Made by a program: the position numbers and the translations under genes. Shown piece by piece: positions 55,108-63,725 of a stretch of DNA of 64,000 nt (the stretch's first letter is position 1; each line of letters begins with the position of its first letter). The DNA comes from Qipengyuania nanhaisediminis (GTDB taxonomy: Bacteria > Pseudomonadota > Alphaproteobacteria > Sphingomonadales > Sphingomonadaceae): the NCBI RefSeq assembly GCF_900115585.1, contig NZ_FOWZ01000002.1:434001-498000 (forward strand), written 5' to 3'. The notes beneath the pieces were generated by a model. The model saw only the letters and a list, made by a program, of their open reading frames with translations, was not told the DNA's origin and ran no database searches.

Positions 55108-57354
55108 TCACTCCGGCGGGGTTACACCGTGATGTTCGAGGAACCTGAACACGGTGTTGTAACGGTGCGGCGAAATCTGTTCGCCCGAAACACGGTGCGT
55201 GTAGCCGGGGTAGAGCATCATCTGGAAAGGCACATTGCCTTCCTGCATCGCCGAAATCAGCTCGGTCGCGTTCTCGAACACGACGTTGTCGTCCGCCATC
55301 CCGTGGATCAGCAGCATGGGATCCGTAATCTTCGTTGCGTCCGGAATGGCCGAAGCGGCCTCGTAAGCCTCCGCATCGTCCTGCGGCGTGCCCATGTAAC
55401 GCTCGGTATAATGCGTGTCGTAAAGTTCCCACCGCGTGACGGGCGCGCCGCTGATACCGGCGGCATAGAGACCCGGGTCGGCCTGGAGCTGCTTCAATGT
55501 CATGTAGCCGCCATAAGACCAGCCATCGATTGCGATCTTGTCCGGGTCGACGAAATCGAACTGGGTGAGAAATTCCGCGCCCGCCTTCTGGTCGCGCACT
55601 TCGACGCCGCCCATGGCGCGGTAGATCGGCTGTTCGAACTTGACCCCCCGATTGGCGCTGCCGCGATTGTCGAGCGCGAACCAGATGTAGCCCTTGTCGA
55701 CGATCGCCTGGCGTAGCGCGCCATTCCAGCCCTTCGTGACAATCTGCGGGCCGGGACCGCCATAATGGTAGAAATAGACCGGGTATTTCTTGCCCGGCTC
55801 AAGGTCGGGCGCAACCATTTCCCAATAGAGCAGCGTGCCATCCTCGGCCGGTAGGACGCCGTACTGGGTGGGCCTGTGGCTGGCCAAATAAGGCGTATAG
55901 GGATGATCGGCGTCGAGCTCGTTCTGCTCGATCCACGCGAGACGCGTTCCCTCCGCATCGGCGAGGTAGCTTTGCGGCGGGCGGTCGTCATTCGAGCGCG
56001 TCACAAGCAGCGTCTGCGCCTTGTTATCCATGGTGCCCGAATTGACATAGGACAGGTCGGTGAGGCGCGTAACCTGCGCCGGATCGGCAAGGTCGAACAT
56101 GTAGATCTGCTGCGCCAGCACATCGTCCTTCGTCCCCTGGAAATAGACGCGGCCCCGCACCTGGTCGACGCCGAGCAGCTTCGTCACCACCCAGTCGCCG
56201 CTCGTCAGCTGCTGCCAGTTTCCTTCGGCGTAGCGATAAAGATGGCCATATCCATCGCGTTCCGACCACCATATCAGGCTGCCATCGTCGAGCCATTTGT
56301 AGTCGTCCGACAGGTTGATCCAGTAATCTTCCATCGCGGCGTTCTCGGTGAAGACCACTTCACTAGCACCGGTGGCAGGATCGACCTTGAGAACATCGAG
56401 AAGCGTCTGTTCGCGGTTCTGGCGCTGGACATAAAGCGCCGATCCGTCAGGTGCCCAGTCCACGCGGGCGAGGTAGATGTCCGGATTATCGCCCAAGTCC
56501 ACCTTCACGCGGTTTCGCCCGTTCGGATCCATGACGAACAGGTCGACTATCGCATTGGCGCTGCCGGCGACGGGATAGCGCTGGTCGAAGACCTTGGTGC
56601 CGGTCGCGCCGATGGCTGCGCGGGTGACAATACCCACCCCGCTTTCGTCGAAGCGCTGGACTGCGATCCGGCGGTCGTCGGGGCTCCACCAATAGCCGGT
56701 GAGCCGGGCCATTTCTTCCTGCGCGACGAATTCCGCTTCGCCCCAGCGGATATCTTCGCCTTCCTTCGGGGTGACGGGGCTGGCCTCGGCGCCCACGTCG
56801 CCGACCCACAGCTGCCTGTCGCGCACGAAGCTGACATAGGCACCCGTGCTGCTGAGCGAGGGGTTAAGCTCACTTTCTTCAGTATCGGTAAGCTGGACGA
56901 CTTCGCCGCCGATCCGGGCGAGGTAAAGATCGCCGTCGAGCGGCACGAGCACGGCATCGGCTTCCTTGGTCCACTGGTAGTCGATGATGCCCTTGAGGCT
57001 GCCGACACGCGCACGTTCGCGCTGCATCTTCTCGTCCTCTGACAATTCGCGGCCCGAAGACAGCTTCTCGCTGTCGACCAGCATCGACCAATCGTCCTTC
57101 TCGCGGTCATAGGCCCACAGATCGTAGCGCTCGCGGTCGTCCTCGCGGTTGCGCAGCAAGGTCAGGTAACGCCCGTCCGGCGAGAGTTTCGCCTGGCGCG
57201 GCGCGGGGCCATCGAGCGAGGGAGAGGCGAAGACGCGTTCGAAGGTCAGGTCCATGGGGGCCGCCTGTGTTGTAGTGGTGTGATCGTCGGCCAGCGCAGG
57301 CGCTGCAAGGCAGGTGCCGAGCGCCAGGGCCGTGGCAAAGGTCAAAACGCGCAA
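55108..57354 (-). CDS. S9 family prolyl peptidase, dipeptidyl-peptidase IV type
   Basis: 748 residues. N-terminal eight-blade propeller (about 45-480; repeated strands such as SPDGRYLTLL and WSERDGYGHLYRY) and C-terminal hydrolase with nucleophile Ser in DGWSYGGYM, Asp in HGMADDNVV and His in YPGYTHRVSG. It releases Xaa-Pro dipeptides in the periplasm. I start it at TTG 57354, which gives a clean Sec signal (LTFATALALGTCLAAPALA) with GGGAGAG at 57359-57365; starting at 57435 would put unrelated residues before the signal. Confidence 0.9.
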   Translation of the reverse strand: MRVLTFATALALGTCLAAPALADDHTTTTQAAPMDLTFERVFASPSLDGPAPRQAKLSPDGRYLTLLRNREDDRERYDLWAYDREKDDWSMLVDSEKLSSGRELSEDEKMQRERARVGSLKGIIDYQWTKEADAVLVPLDGDLYLARIGGEVVQLTDTEESELNPSLSSTGAYVSFVRDRQLWVGDVGAEASPVTPKEGEDIRWGEAEFVAQEEMARLTGYWWSPDDRRIAVQRFDESGVGIVTRAAIGATGTKVFDQRYPVAGSANAIVDLFVMDPNGRNRVKVDLGDNPDIYLARVDWAPDGSALYVQRQNREQTLLDVLKVDPATGASEVVFTENAAMEDYWINLSDDYKWLDDGSLIWWSERDGYGHLYRYAEGNWQQLTSGDWVVTKLLGVDQVRGRVYFQGTKDDVLAQQIYMFDLADPAQVTRLTDLSYVNSGTMDNKAQTLLVTRSNDDRPPQSYLADAEGTRLAWIEQNELDADHPYTPYLASHRPTQYGVLPAEDGTLLYWEMVAPDLEPGKKYPVYFYHYGGPGPQIVTKGWNGALRQAIVDKGYIWFALDNRGSANRGVKFEQPIYRAMGGVEVRDQKAGAEFLTQFDFVDPDKIAIDGWSYGGYMTLKQLQADPGLYAAGISGAPVTRWELYDTHYTERYMGTPQDDAEAYEAASAIPDATKITDPMLLIHGMADDNVVFENATELISAMQEGNVPFQMMLYPGYTHRVSGEQISPHRYNTVFRFLEHHGVTPPE

Positions 57355-57585
57355 TTTTCTCTCCCTGATTGCGGTGCCATGCTCTCGCAAGCTGCGGGGT
57401 GGAAAGCAAGCCTTGGAAAAAAGCGCGCAATTCATGCCTAATTTCGCCTTAAGCGCGCTTCCTTAAATCCCCTTAACGCCTGTCCTGCAGAAGGGTCCCT
57501 GTCATCGGGAGCCACTTTCCGGCTCAACGGCTTCCGGAGGCATCAGAACGGGCCGCAAGGCTCATCATGATCCCCACGTGACAAG

Positions 57586-57710
57586 GGCGGTGCTTTCAGG
57601 AGCACCGCCCTTTCTTTTGGGTTCTTGGGAGGCGGTGCTTTCAGGAGCACCGCCCTTTCTTTTGGGTTCTTGGGAGGCGGTGCTTTCAGGAGCACCGCCC
57701 TTTCTTTTTT
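57586..57710 (+). repeat. Three tandem 45-bp hairpin-plus-T-tract repeats
   Basis: Units start at 57586, 57631 and 57676. Each begins with the perfect inverted repeat GGCGGTGCT-ttcagg-AGCACCGCC (9-bp stem, 6-base loop) followed by CTTTCTTTT; copies 1 and 2 also carry GGGTTCTTGGGA before the next unit, and copy 3 runs into CTTTCTTTTTT. Oriented as plus-strand terminators, yet no plus-strand gene precedes them. Together with the rplS terminator they fill the 414-base gap between the S9 peptidase and rplS. The rest of the gap (57355-57585) shows no gene. Confidence 0.9.
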
Positions 57711-57719
57711 GGCCAAACG

Positions 57720-57746
57720 AAAAAGGGCGGCCCCGCAGGACCGCCC
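57720..57746 (-). terminator. Rho-independent terminator of rplS
   Basis: On the minus strand GGGCGGTCC pairs with GGGCCGCCC (one T-G pair) around a tgcg loop, followed by five T (57724-57720). It lies 22 bases after the rplS stop and closes the ffh-rpsP-trmD-rplS block. Confidence 0.88.
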
Positions 57747-57768
57747 TTCGAATTCGCTGTTGCGAGCC

Positions 57769-58137
57769 TTACGCCTTGGGGGCGTTGTCGCGACGCTCGG
57801 CGATACGAGCGCGCTTACCGGTACGGCCACGCAGATAGTAGAGCTTCGCGCGACGCACGATACCGCGGCGGACCACGGTGATGCTGTCGACGATCGGGCT
57901 GTAGAGCGGGAACACGCGTTCCACGCCTTCGCCGAACGAAAGCTTGCGGACGGTGAAGTTGCTGCCCATGCCGCGGTTGGAGCGGGCGATGACAACGCCT
58001 TCGAAATTCTGGACACGCTCGCGGTTGCCTTCCTTGACCTTCACGCCGACACGTACAGTGTCACCGGCGCGAAATTCCGGAACGTCCTTGCCGAGGTTCT
58101 CGATAGCTTCTGCTTCGAGCTGCTGAATCAGGTTCAT
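57769..58137 (-). CDS. rplS: 50S ribosomal protein L19
   Basis: 122 residues. [22 protein letters not shown] start, [16 protein letters not shown], the [21 protein letters not shown] block and [21 protein letters not shown] end are diagnostic. Located at the 30S-50S interface. Follows trmD by 12 bases and has its own terminator. Confidence 0.97.
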   Translation of the reverse strand: MNLIQQLEAEAIENLGKDVPEFRAGDTVRVGVKVKEGNRERVQNFEGVVIARSNRGMGSNFTVRKLSFGEGVERVFPLYSPIVDSITVVRRGIVRRAKLYYLRGRTGKRARIAERRDNAPKA

Positions 58138-58149
58138 CGAACCGTTTCC

Positions 58150-58875
58150 TTAGTCTTTTCGCCGCGCGCCAGAGGCAGACTGGTCCCGATCGCCACTATA
58201 GCGATCCCAAAGGTCCGGCCTGCGTAACCGTGTGTCTTCCTCGCTCCTTGCCTTGCGCCAAGCAGCGATCTTCGCATGATCCCCCGATCGCAGCACTTCA
58301 GGGATCGTGCGCCCTTCCCATTCCTGAGGTCGGGTATATTGCGGATATTCGATGAGGCCGTTTTCGTAGCTCTCTTCGACTCCGCTATCGGGCGCGCCCA
58401 TTACTCCGGGAAGCAGGCGAATGCAAGCGTCGAGTATGGCCAGCGCGGCGGTCTCTCCGCCCGACAGGACGATATCGGCAAGGCTGACCTCTTCGATCTG
58501 TGGGTAATGGTCGAATATCCGCTCGTCGAAGCCTTCGAACCGGCCACACAGTATGGCAACCCCGGGTCCGGCCGCGATCTCGCGGATGCGCGCCTGGCTA
58601 ATCGGCTTGCCGCGCGGGGTCATGGCGAGGATCGGCCTTCCCTCGCCCACGCTTTCGATAGCGGGGCCAAGGACATCGGCCTTGAGCACCATGCCCGCCC
58701 CGCCGCCGGCGGGCGTGTCATCTACCGTGCGGTGCCTGTCCGTGGCAAAGTCGCGGATCTGGACAGTCTCGCACGACCAGTCCCCCCGATCGAGCGCCCT
58801 GCCCGCCAACGACACGCCCAGCGGCCCGGGAAACATCTCGGGATAGAGGGTGAGGATGGTGGCTGCGAAGGTCAT
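58150..58875 (-). CDS. trmD: tRNA (guanine(37)-N1)-methyltransferase TrmD
   Basis: 241 residues, normal length. SPOUT knot enzyme that methylates G37 of tRNAs with SAM, preventing frameshifts. Seen: [20 protein letters not shown], the trefoil-knot [13 protein letters not shown], and [14 protein letters not shown]. The start codon overlaps the stop of the upstream membrane gene (TAATG on the minus strand). rplS follows. Confidence 0.95.
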   Translation of the reverse strand: MTFAATILTLYPEMFPGPLGVSLAGRALDRGDWSCETVQIRDFATDRHRTVDDTPAGGGAGMVLKADVLGPAIESVGEGRPILAMTPRGKPISQARIREIAAGPGVAILCGRFEGFDERIFDHYPQIEEVSLADIVLSGGETAALAILDACIRLLPGVMGAPDSGVEESYENGLIEYPQYTRPQEWEGRTIPEVLRSGDHAKIAAWRKARSEEDTRLRRPDLWDRYSGDRDQSASGARRKD

Positions 58876-59225
58876 TACTCTGCCAATTCTTCGCCACTAC
58901 GCCGTCGGTCAAATCGCTGAGAGGCGAAGTATGCTGCGGGAAAACCCGCCACAGCAGTCATGAACGCTCCAAGCGCAACGAGAACGATCCCAACAATCAA
59001 AAGCTCGGCTCCTAACTCTTCGGTAGCCACTATGACGATGGGAATCAGGGTGAGGATGACTGAAGCAATTGTGCCCGAGATTGTCGCACGCTTTCGAACC
59101 GACGCAATGCGAGGAGCAGTGCTCAACCAGAACGCAATCCCCATGGAAAACATGGCTAAGGGCAAGCCATAACCGAGAAGCATCCCGAACCAGCCCACAA
59201 AATCGCTCACAATGTACTGCTCCAT
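58875..59225 (-). CDS. Hypothetical three-helix membrane protein
   Basis: 116 residues; hydrophobic segments at about 12-33, 47-67 and 75-97, with a basic cytosolic loop (RIASVRKRA) and an acidic end. The stop touches trmD, and the start lies 19 bases inside the nitrilase gene end, so the nitrilase, this gene and trmD are probably one transcript. Base composition looks lower in GC than neighbours. Family not recognised. Confidence 0.65.
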   Translation of the reverse strand: MEQYIVSDFVGWFGMLLGYGLPLAMFSMGIAFWLSTAPRIASVRKRATISGTIASVILTLIPIVIVATEELGAELLIVGIVLVALGAFMTAVAGFPAAYFASQRFDRRRSGEELAE

Positions 59226-60166
59226 AAGATGCCATCTTTTGCCCGCGTATCGATCTGAAGCTCGAACACATCCGGCCGCGAGTAATGGCCATCAGTATCG
59301 AGGCTCGCCAGTCCCTGCCCGATCTCGCCGAGTTCGATGTCAGCAAATAGCGTCTCCTCACCCTCGCCCGCCTGCACCACAATCCGCGCATCGGGTGCGA
59401 TAATCATCGAACCGCCGCGATTGAGCGCATCGCCCTCAATCGCCTCGATCAACTCCTTAGCCGCCACGTCGCCGCCAACGCGCTCCAGTCCGTCGAGCAA
59501 ATCGTCCTTCGCCTGCACCAGCCCCGCCGCCAGCACGAAGGACCGCCCCTCCATCGCATAGTGCCGCGAGGCGAGCGCATATTCCTCGCGCACGGTGGGC
59601 CACGCCGCAACATGGACGCTCTCGCCGAGATTGTGCATCGCCGCGCGTGCCAAGGGCATCCAGTGCTCCCAGCAGATCAGCGAGCCGATGTTGCCCCTTT
59701 CCGCCTGGTGCACGCCGAGCGTCGAACCGTCGCCGCGCATCCAGATGAGGCGCTCGCCATGTGTGGGCACCAGCTTGCGGTGGTCGAGCACCGGCAGGCC
59801 GGGCCGGAAGGTCATCTGGTTGTTGTAGAGGCTCTGGCGACTACGCTCATGCGCGCCGATGCTGAGGACCGCACCACTCTCGTCGGCAAGTTCCTGCAAG
59901 GGCAGCAGCCGCTCGTTATTCGCCACTACCGCTTGTTCGAGCATGATGCGGTGCAGCGCCTTGGTTCCCGGATGGTCCCACAGCGCCGCGCCGGGCGCTT
60001 CGTCCAGCCAAAGCGGATAGCCGCCGAGGAAGGTCTCTCCGAACGCCACAAGCTGCGCCCCGCCCTCCACCGCGTCACACGCAAGGCGCACGGCCTTCTC
60101 GATCCCGTCGTCAATCGCGAGCGGGATCGGCGCGGCCTGGACAATGGCTACCTTGAGCGTCGTCAT
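59207..60166 (-). CDS. Nitrilase (carbon-nitrogen hydrolase superfamily)
   Basis: 319 residues. Catalytic triad visible: Glu44 in AFGETFLGGYPLW, Lys131 in HRKLVPTHGERLIW, Cys165 in GSLICWEHWMPLAR. The CWEH form and HRKLxPTxxER segment place it in true nitrilases (nitrile to carboxylic acid plus ammonia) rather than amidases; aliphatic, aryl or arylacetonitrile preference is not readable. It sits inside the conserved rimM-trmD interval of the ribosomal block, an unusual location. Confidence 0.88.
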   Translation of the reverse strand: MTTLKVAIVQAAPIPLAIDDGIEKAVRLACDAVEGGAQLVAFGETFLGGYPLWLDEAPGAALWDHPGTKALHRIMLEQAVVANNERLLPLQELADESGAVLSIGAHERSRQSLYNNQMTFRPGLPVLDHRKLVPTHGERLIWMRGDGSTLGVHQAERGNIGSLICWEHWMPLARAAMHNLGESVHVAAWPTVREEYALASRHYAMEGRSFVLAAGLVQAKDDLLDGLERVGGDVAAKELIEAIEGDALNRGGSMIIAPDARIVVQAGEGEETLFADIELGEIGQGLASLDTDGHYSRPDVFELQIDTRAKDGILWSSTL

Positions 60167-60231
60167 GCCGACGCGGTTAGCGCGGGTGGAACCGCTTGGC
60201 TATCCCGCGCGGTCTTACGCTCCAGCGATAC

Positions 60232-60540
60232 TCAGCGGGATGGAAGCTGGCTTGCACCTGCCTTGCGCGTCGGGAGGTACCTCCCGACAAGGCTGGAGGT
60301 GGCCACCCCGAGGGCGAGCAGGCCGCCTGCGCCGAACAGATCCATGCCATCCAGCGTCGTGCTCGGCCCGCCTTCGAGCCTGATCGCAAGAAGGACTGCA
60401 AGCGGCGCCGCACCCGCGAAAAGGTGCCGCAACCGGGGACCCATCGTCGGGGACACCTTGCGCACGGCGAGGCTCATCCCCGCGCTCATGGCGGCGTAAT
60501 AGGCGATAAGGAAGGGTACGGAATCAAACATGGCGGTCAC
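60232..60540 (-). CDS. Small hypothetical membrane protein
   Basis: 102 residues from GTG 60540 (or ATG 60531). Three hydrophobic stretches (about 8-25, 39-55, 66-85) with basic ends. The last third contains a perfect 18-base palindrome at 60270-60287, so the 3' end may be structured. Same strand as rimM and the nitrilase, gaps of 97 and 65 bases. Coding by hydrophobic pattern and frame; no family recognised, could be spurious. Confidence 0.5.
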   Translation of the reverse strand: MTAMFDSVPFLIAYYAAMSAGMSLAVRKVSPTMGPRLRHLFAGAAPLAVLLAIRLEGGPSTTLDGMDLFGAGGLLALGVATSSLVGRYLPTRKAGASQLPSR

Positions 60541-60637
60541 CCCGGGAATGGCATTCTAACGAGGTCAGGACCGTGTCCGCGCCGAACCGCCAGGTCGACA
60601 GGCGCTCTACATAAGCAATACAGCGATCTGCGAGCGG

Positions 60638-61123
60638 CTATTCCGCGAAGTCGGCGCTGATCGTCAGCTTTTCGCTGTCCCAGCCGGGCACCGCCTGCTC
60701 GGTCAGGGGGACCATGAACTTCTTGCCGTCGGGCTTCTCGATCTCGACGATATCCGTCGCGCCGAAGTTCTCGACCGCGCACACGCGGCCCACGGCCTCG
60801 CCCGCATCGGTCACCACCGGCAGGTCGAGCAGGTCGGAGTAGTAGAATTCGCCCTCCTCCAGCGGCGGGAGGGCATCGATCGGAACCGTCAGCACCGTGC
60901 CGCGCAGGGCCTCGGCATCGTTGCGACTGGTGATCTCGGCAAAGCGCGCGATTGCGCCGCCCTTGTTGTCGCTGCGCACCTTGGAAAGCGTCAGCGTACC
61001 GTCGTTGAAGCTCTTATGGGCTTTCAGGGCATCGACGCCCTCCCCGAACAGCTTCAGACGGACTTCGCCCGCCACGCCATGCGCACCAGTGACGGCGGCA
61101 AGGGTGGCGGGCTTGTCCTGCAT
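60638..61123 (-). CDS. rimM: Ribosome maturation factor RimM
   Basis: 161 residues. Start TLAAVTGAHGVAGEVRLKLFGE is the RimM hallmark; the PRC-barrel C-terminal part shows EFYYSDLLDLPVVTDAGEAVG and DIVEIEKPDGKKFMVPLT. Needed for 16S processing and 30S head assembly by binding S19. Nine bases after rpsP. trmD normally follows directly, but here three genes intervene. Confidence 0.95.
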   Translation of the reverse strand: MQDKPATLAAVTGAHGVAGEVRLKLFGEGVDALKAHKSFNDGTLTLSKVRSDNKGGAIARFAEITSRNDAEALRGTVLTVPIDALPPLEEGEFYYSDLLDLPVVTDAGEAVGRVCAVENFGATDIVEIEKPDGKKFMVPLTEQAVPGWDSEKLTISADFAE

Positions 61124-61132
61124 GGAAAAGGC

Positions 61133-61621
61133 TTACTCGGCCTTTTCTTCGGCTGCGTCTTCAGCCGGAGACTCTTCTGCAGCAGCTTCTTCGGCCGGCG
61201 CTTCTTCAGCAGCAGCTTCTTCAGCCGGAGCTTCGGCTTCTGCTTTGGCTTCTTCTTCAGCAGCCTTGGCAGCTTCTTCAGCTTCTGCAGCCTTCGCAGC
61301 CTTCTCTTCAGCGCGTTCCTTGGCGGCTTCGCCCGGTTCGCCCTTCTTCGGGTTGTTGCGCGGCGCACGCTCGAGGATGCCGGCTGCGTCGAGGAAACGC
61401 AGCACGCGATCGCTCGGCTTGGCGCCAACGTTCAGCCAGTGACGTGCGCGGTCTTCGTCGAGCTTCACGCGCTCGCCCGAATCCTTCGGCAGCATCGGGT
61501 TGTAGGTGCCGATCTGCTCGAGATACTTGCCGTCACGCGGGCTGCGCGAGTCCGACACGACGATGCGGTAGTAGGGACGCTTCTTCGCGCCACCGCGCGA
61601 CAGACGAATTGCAACTGCCAT
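61133..61621 (-). CDS. rpsP: 30S ribosomal protein S16 with Ala/Glu-rich tail
   Basis: 162 residues against about 80 in the standard protein. The core [31 protein letters not shown] and [18 protein letters not shown] is normal and ends near residue 88. The remaining tail repeats [23 protein letters not shown] units and is predicted helical or disordered and strongly acidic. S16 stabilises 16S rRNA in the 30S body. Start ATG 61621; ffh lies 39 bases upstream. Confidence 0.96.
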   Translation of the reverse strand: MAVAIRLSRGGAKKRPYYRIVVSDSRSPRDGKYLEQIGTYNPMLPKDSGERVKLDEDRARHWLNVGAKPSDRVLRFLDAAGILERAPRNNPKKGEPGEAAKERAEEKAAKAAEAEEAAKAAEEEAKAEAEAPAEEAAAEEAPAEEAAAEESPAEDAAEEKAE

Positions 61622-61660
61622 TTTACTTCACCTTTCGAATGTAAATATCGGTAATTTCGT

Positions 61661-63154
61661 TTATTTCTTGTTCAACATGTCACGCAGATCGGCGGGGAGC
61701 GTGTCGGGATCGACACTCGGTCCCTTGTCGCCGCCCGAACCCAGTCCGGGCAGTCCGCCCATGGGACCGGGCCCGCCGGGGCCGCCGAGGCCCGGCATGG
61801 CGGCACCGAGGCCACCCTTGCCGAACAGGGCACCGAGACCCTTCAACCCGCCCATCTTCTTGATCTGCTTCATGGCCTTGGCCATTTCCTGGTGCATCTT
61901 GAGCACCTTGTTCACTTCCTGGACCTGCGTGCCCGAACCTGCTGCCACGCGCTTCTTGCGCTTGGCGTTGAGCAGCTTGGGATGCTTGCGCTCCTTCGGG
62001 GTCATGGACGAGATGATCGCGTCCATGTGGACGAGGACCTTGTCGTCCATGCCGCTGGCCTGCATCGCCTGCTTGGCCTTCTTCATGCCCGGCATCATGC
62101 CTGCAAGCGCGCCAAGGCCGCCCATGTTCTGCATCTGCTTCAATTGCATGCGAAGGTCGTCGAGGTCGAATTCGCCCTTCGCCATTTTCTTGGCGAGCGC
62201 TTCGGCCTCTTCTTCCTTGATCGCGGTCGCAGCCTTTTCGACGAGGCTGACGACATCGCCCATGCCGAGGATGCGGCCGGCCACACGCTTGGGATCGAAG
62301 GCCTCGATCGCGTCGAGCTTTTCGCCCGTACCTGCAAACTTGATCGGCTTGCCGGTGACATAGCGCATCGAAAGCGCCGCACCGCCGCGCGCATCGCCGT
62401 CCATGCGGGTCAGCACCACGCCGGTCAGCGGCACTTCGCCGGTAAAGCTCTGCGCGACGTTGACCGCGTCCTGGCCGGTCAGGCTGTCGACAACCAGCAG
62501 CACTTCGGTCGGCGCGGATACGGCGTTGATCGCCTTCATTTCCGCCATCAGCGCTTCGTCGACGTGGAGGCGGCCCGCGGTATCGAGCAGCAGGACGTCT
62601 GCCGCCTGGAGCTTTGCGCTTTCCATGGCGCGGCGTGCGATATCGACCGGCTGCTGGCCGGGCACGATCGGCAGGGTCGCGACATCGACCTGTTCGCCCA
62701 GCACCTTGAGCTGTTCCTGCGCCGCCGGACGATTGACGTCGAGCGAGGCCATCATGGCCTTCTTGCCGTGCTTTTCGCGCAGCAGCTTGCCGAGCTTAGC
62801 CGTCGTGGTCGTCTTACCCGAACCCTGCAGGCCGACCATCATGATGACGACGGGCGGCTTGGCGTTGAGGTTCAGCCCTTCGACCTCGGTGCCGCCGAGC
62901 ATGTCGACCAGCTCGTCGTCCACGATCTTGACGACCTGCTGGCCGGGAGTGACGGATTTCAGGACTTCCGAGCCGATCGCCTTTTCGGTGACGGCATCGA
63001 TAAAACGGCGGACGACGGGCAGCGCGACATCGGCTTCCAGCAGCGCGATGCGAACTTCGCGCATGGCTTCGCGCACATCGCTTTCGGACAGCGCGCCGCG
63101 GCCCTTGAGCTTGTCGAAGACATTGCCGAGCCGGTCGGACAGATTGTCGAACAT
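61661..63154 (-). CDS. ffh: Signal recognition particle GTPase Ffh
   Basis: 497 residues. NG domain with GLQGSGKTTTTAKLGKLL (G1), DTAGRLHVDEALM (G3), TRMDGDARGGAAL (G4 region); methionine-rich M domain (LRMQLKQMQNMGGLGALAGMM, then the MTPKERKHPKLLN helix) binds 4.5S RNA and signal peptides. The last 60 residues are Gly/Pro-rich. AAGGAG precedes ATG 63154. The first gene of the ffh-rpsP-rimM block; no 4.5S RNA gene is apparent nearby. Confidence 0.96.
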   Translation of the reverse strand: MFDNLSDRLGNVFDKLKGRGALSESDVREAMREVRIALLEADVALPVVRRFIDAVTEKAIGSEVLKSVTPGQQVVKIVDDELVDMLGGTEVEGLNLNAKPPVVIMMVGLQGSGKTTTTAKLGKLLREKHGKKAMMASLDVNRPAAQEQLKVLGEQVDVATLPIVPGQQPVDIARRAMESAKLQAADVLLLDTAGRLHVDEALMAEMKAINAVSAPTEVLLVVDSLTGQDAVNVAQSFTGEVPLTGVVLTRMDGDARGGAALSMRYVTGKPIKFAGTGEKLDAIEAFDPKRVAGRILGMGDVVSLVEKAATAIKEEEAEALAKKMAKGEFDLDDLRMQLKQMQNMGGLGALAGMMPGMKKAKQAMQASGMDDKVLVHMDAIISSMTPKERKHPKLLNAKRKKRVAAGSGTQVQEVNKVLKMHQEMAKAMKQIKKMGGLKGLGALFGKGGLGAAMPGLGGPGGPGPMGGLPGLGSGGDKGPSVDPDTLPADLRDMLNKK

Positions 63155-63330
63155 GGCCGTTCTACTCCTTCCCGATGCCTGGGCACCGGATAAACGCGAA
63201 AAACGCCGGCGGACGAAAACTCGTCGGCCAGCGTGGGGTCAAACCCCTATGAAACCCAAACGTGTGCCCGGGTGTGGTGGAAGCAAGCCGCAGCCGTCGC
63301 CACGGCCTGCTACCATCAAATCCGGGAAAA

Positions 63331-63406
<76 letters not shown>

Positions 63407-63462
63407 GAGCCATTTTCAAACGACGCATCCTGGGAGGTGCGTCACCCTTGCGGGAGGCGCCC

Positions 63463-63489
63463 AATATAAGGGGTGACCTCCCATTGCAA
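63463..63489 (-). promoter_or_regulatory. Candidate promoter of tRNA-Ala
   Basis: On the minus strand TTGCAA (63489-63484) and TATATT (63468-63463) are separated by 15 bases, about 57 bases before the tRNA 5' end. The intervening leader can form GACGCA/TGCGTC (63422-63427 with 63438-63443). The spacer is short, so the -35 assignment may be off by one or two bases. Confidence 0.45.
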
Positions 63490-63725
63490 CAGGTTTTTCT
63501 TCGCCTCCGAAGATTGAGTTTTTGTTTTTCGCTCGCACCTCCGTGCGAGCGTCCTTGGGGCTATTCTTCCGCTTCGCTACAGGCCCCTGCGGGCGGCCAG
63601 TCGGCCTTGCCGGGCCTCCGTCGGCCCGGTTCCTGGTCACGGCAGTCAGCGAGCGACCGCTCGACGCCGCCACTGCGGCGAAGCCAAGCACGCCGGACGG
63701 CGTGAGCCCGGCGTTTGAGGGTCAA
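63490..63725. other. GC-rich spacer between a TIGR02300 gene and tRNA-Ala, with two hairpins
   Basis: No convincing gene; open frames here have compositional bias only. Two perfect hairpins: TCTTCG-cctc-CGAAGA at 63498-63513 and CGCTCGCAC-ctcc-GTGCGAGCG at 63530-63551, separated by a T-rich stretch (63518-63529). Further short complementary GC blocks follow to 63720. Probably the trailer of the TIGR02300 transcript or a dispersed intergenic element. Confidence 0.5.

Noticed and set aside
57586..57710. CRISPR-like array
   Set aside because: Units are directly adjacent with identical spacers, only three copies, no cas genes; they are terminator-like hairpins.
57578..57838. Open frame with three 15-residue peptide repeats
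   Set aside because: It is the translation of the 45-bp hairpin repeats; the length is a multiple of three so all frames repeat. No start signal or homology.
63416..63691. 91-residue open frame between tRNA-Ala and the TIGR02300 gene
   Set aside because: It runs through the tRNA promoter and hairpins, with low-complexity Arg/Pro/Gly content; more likely non-coding.
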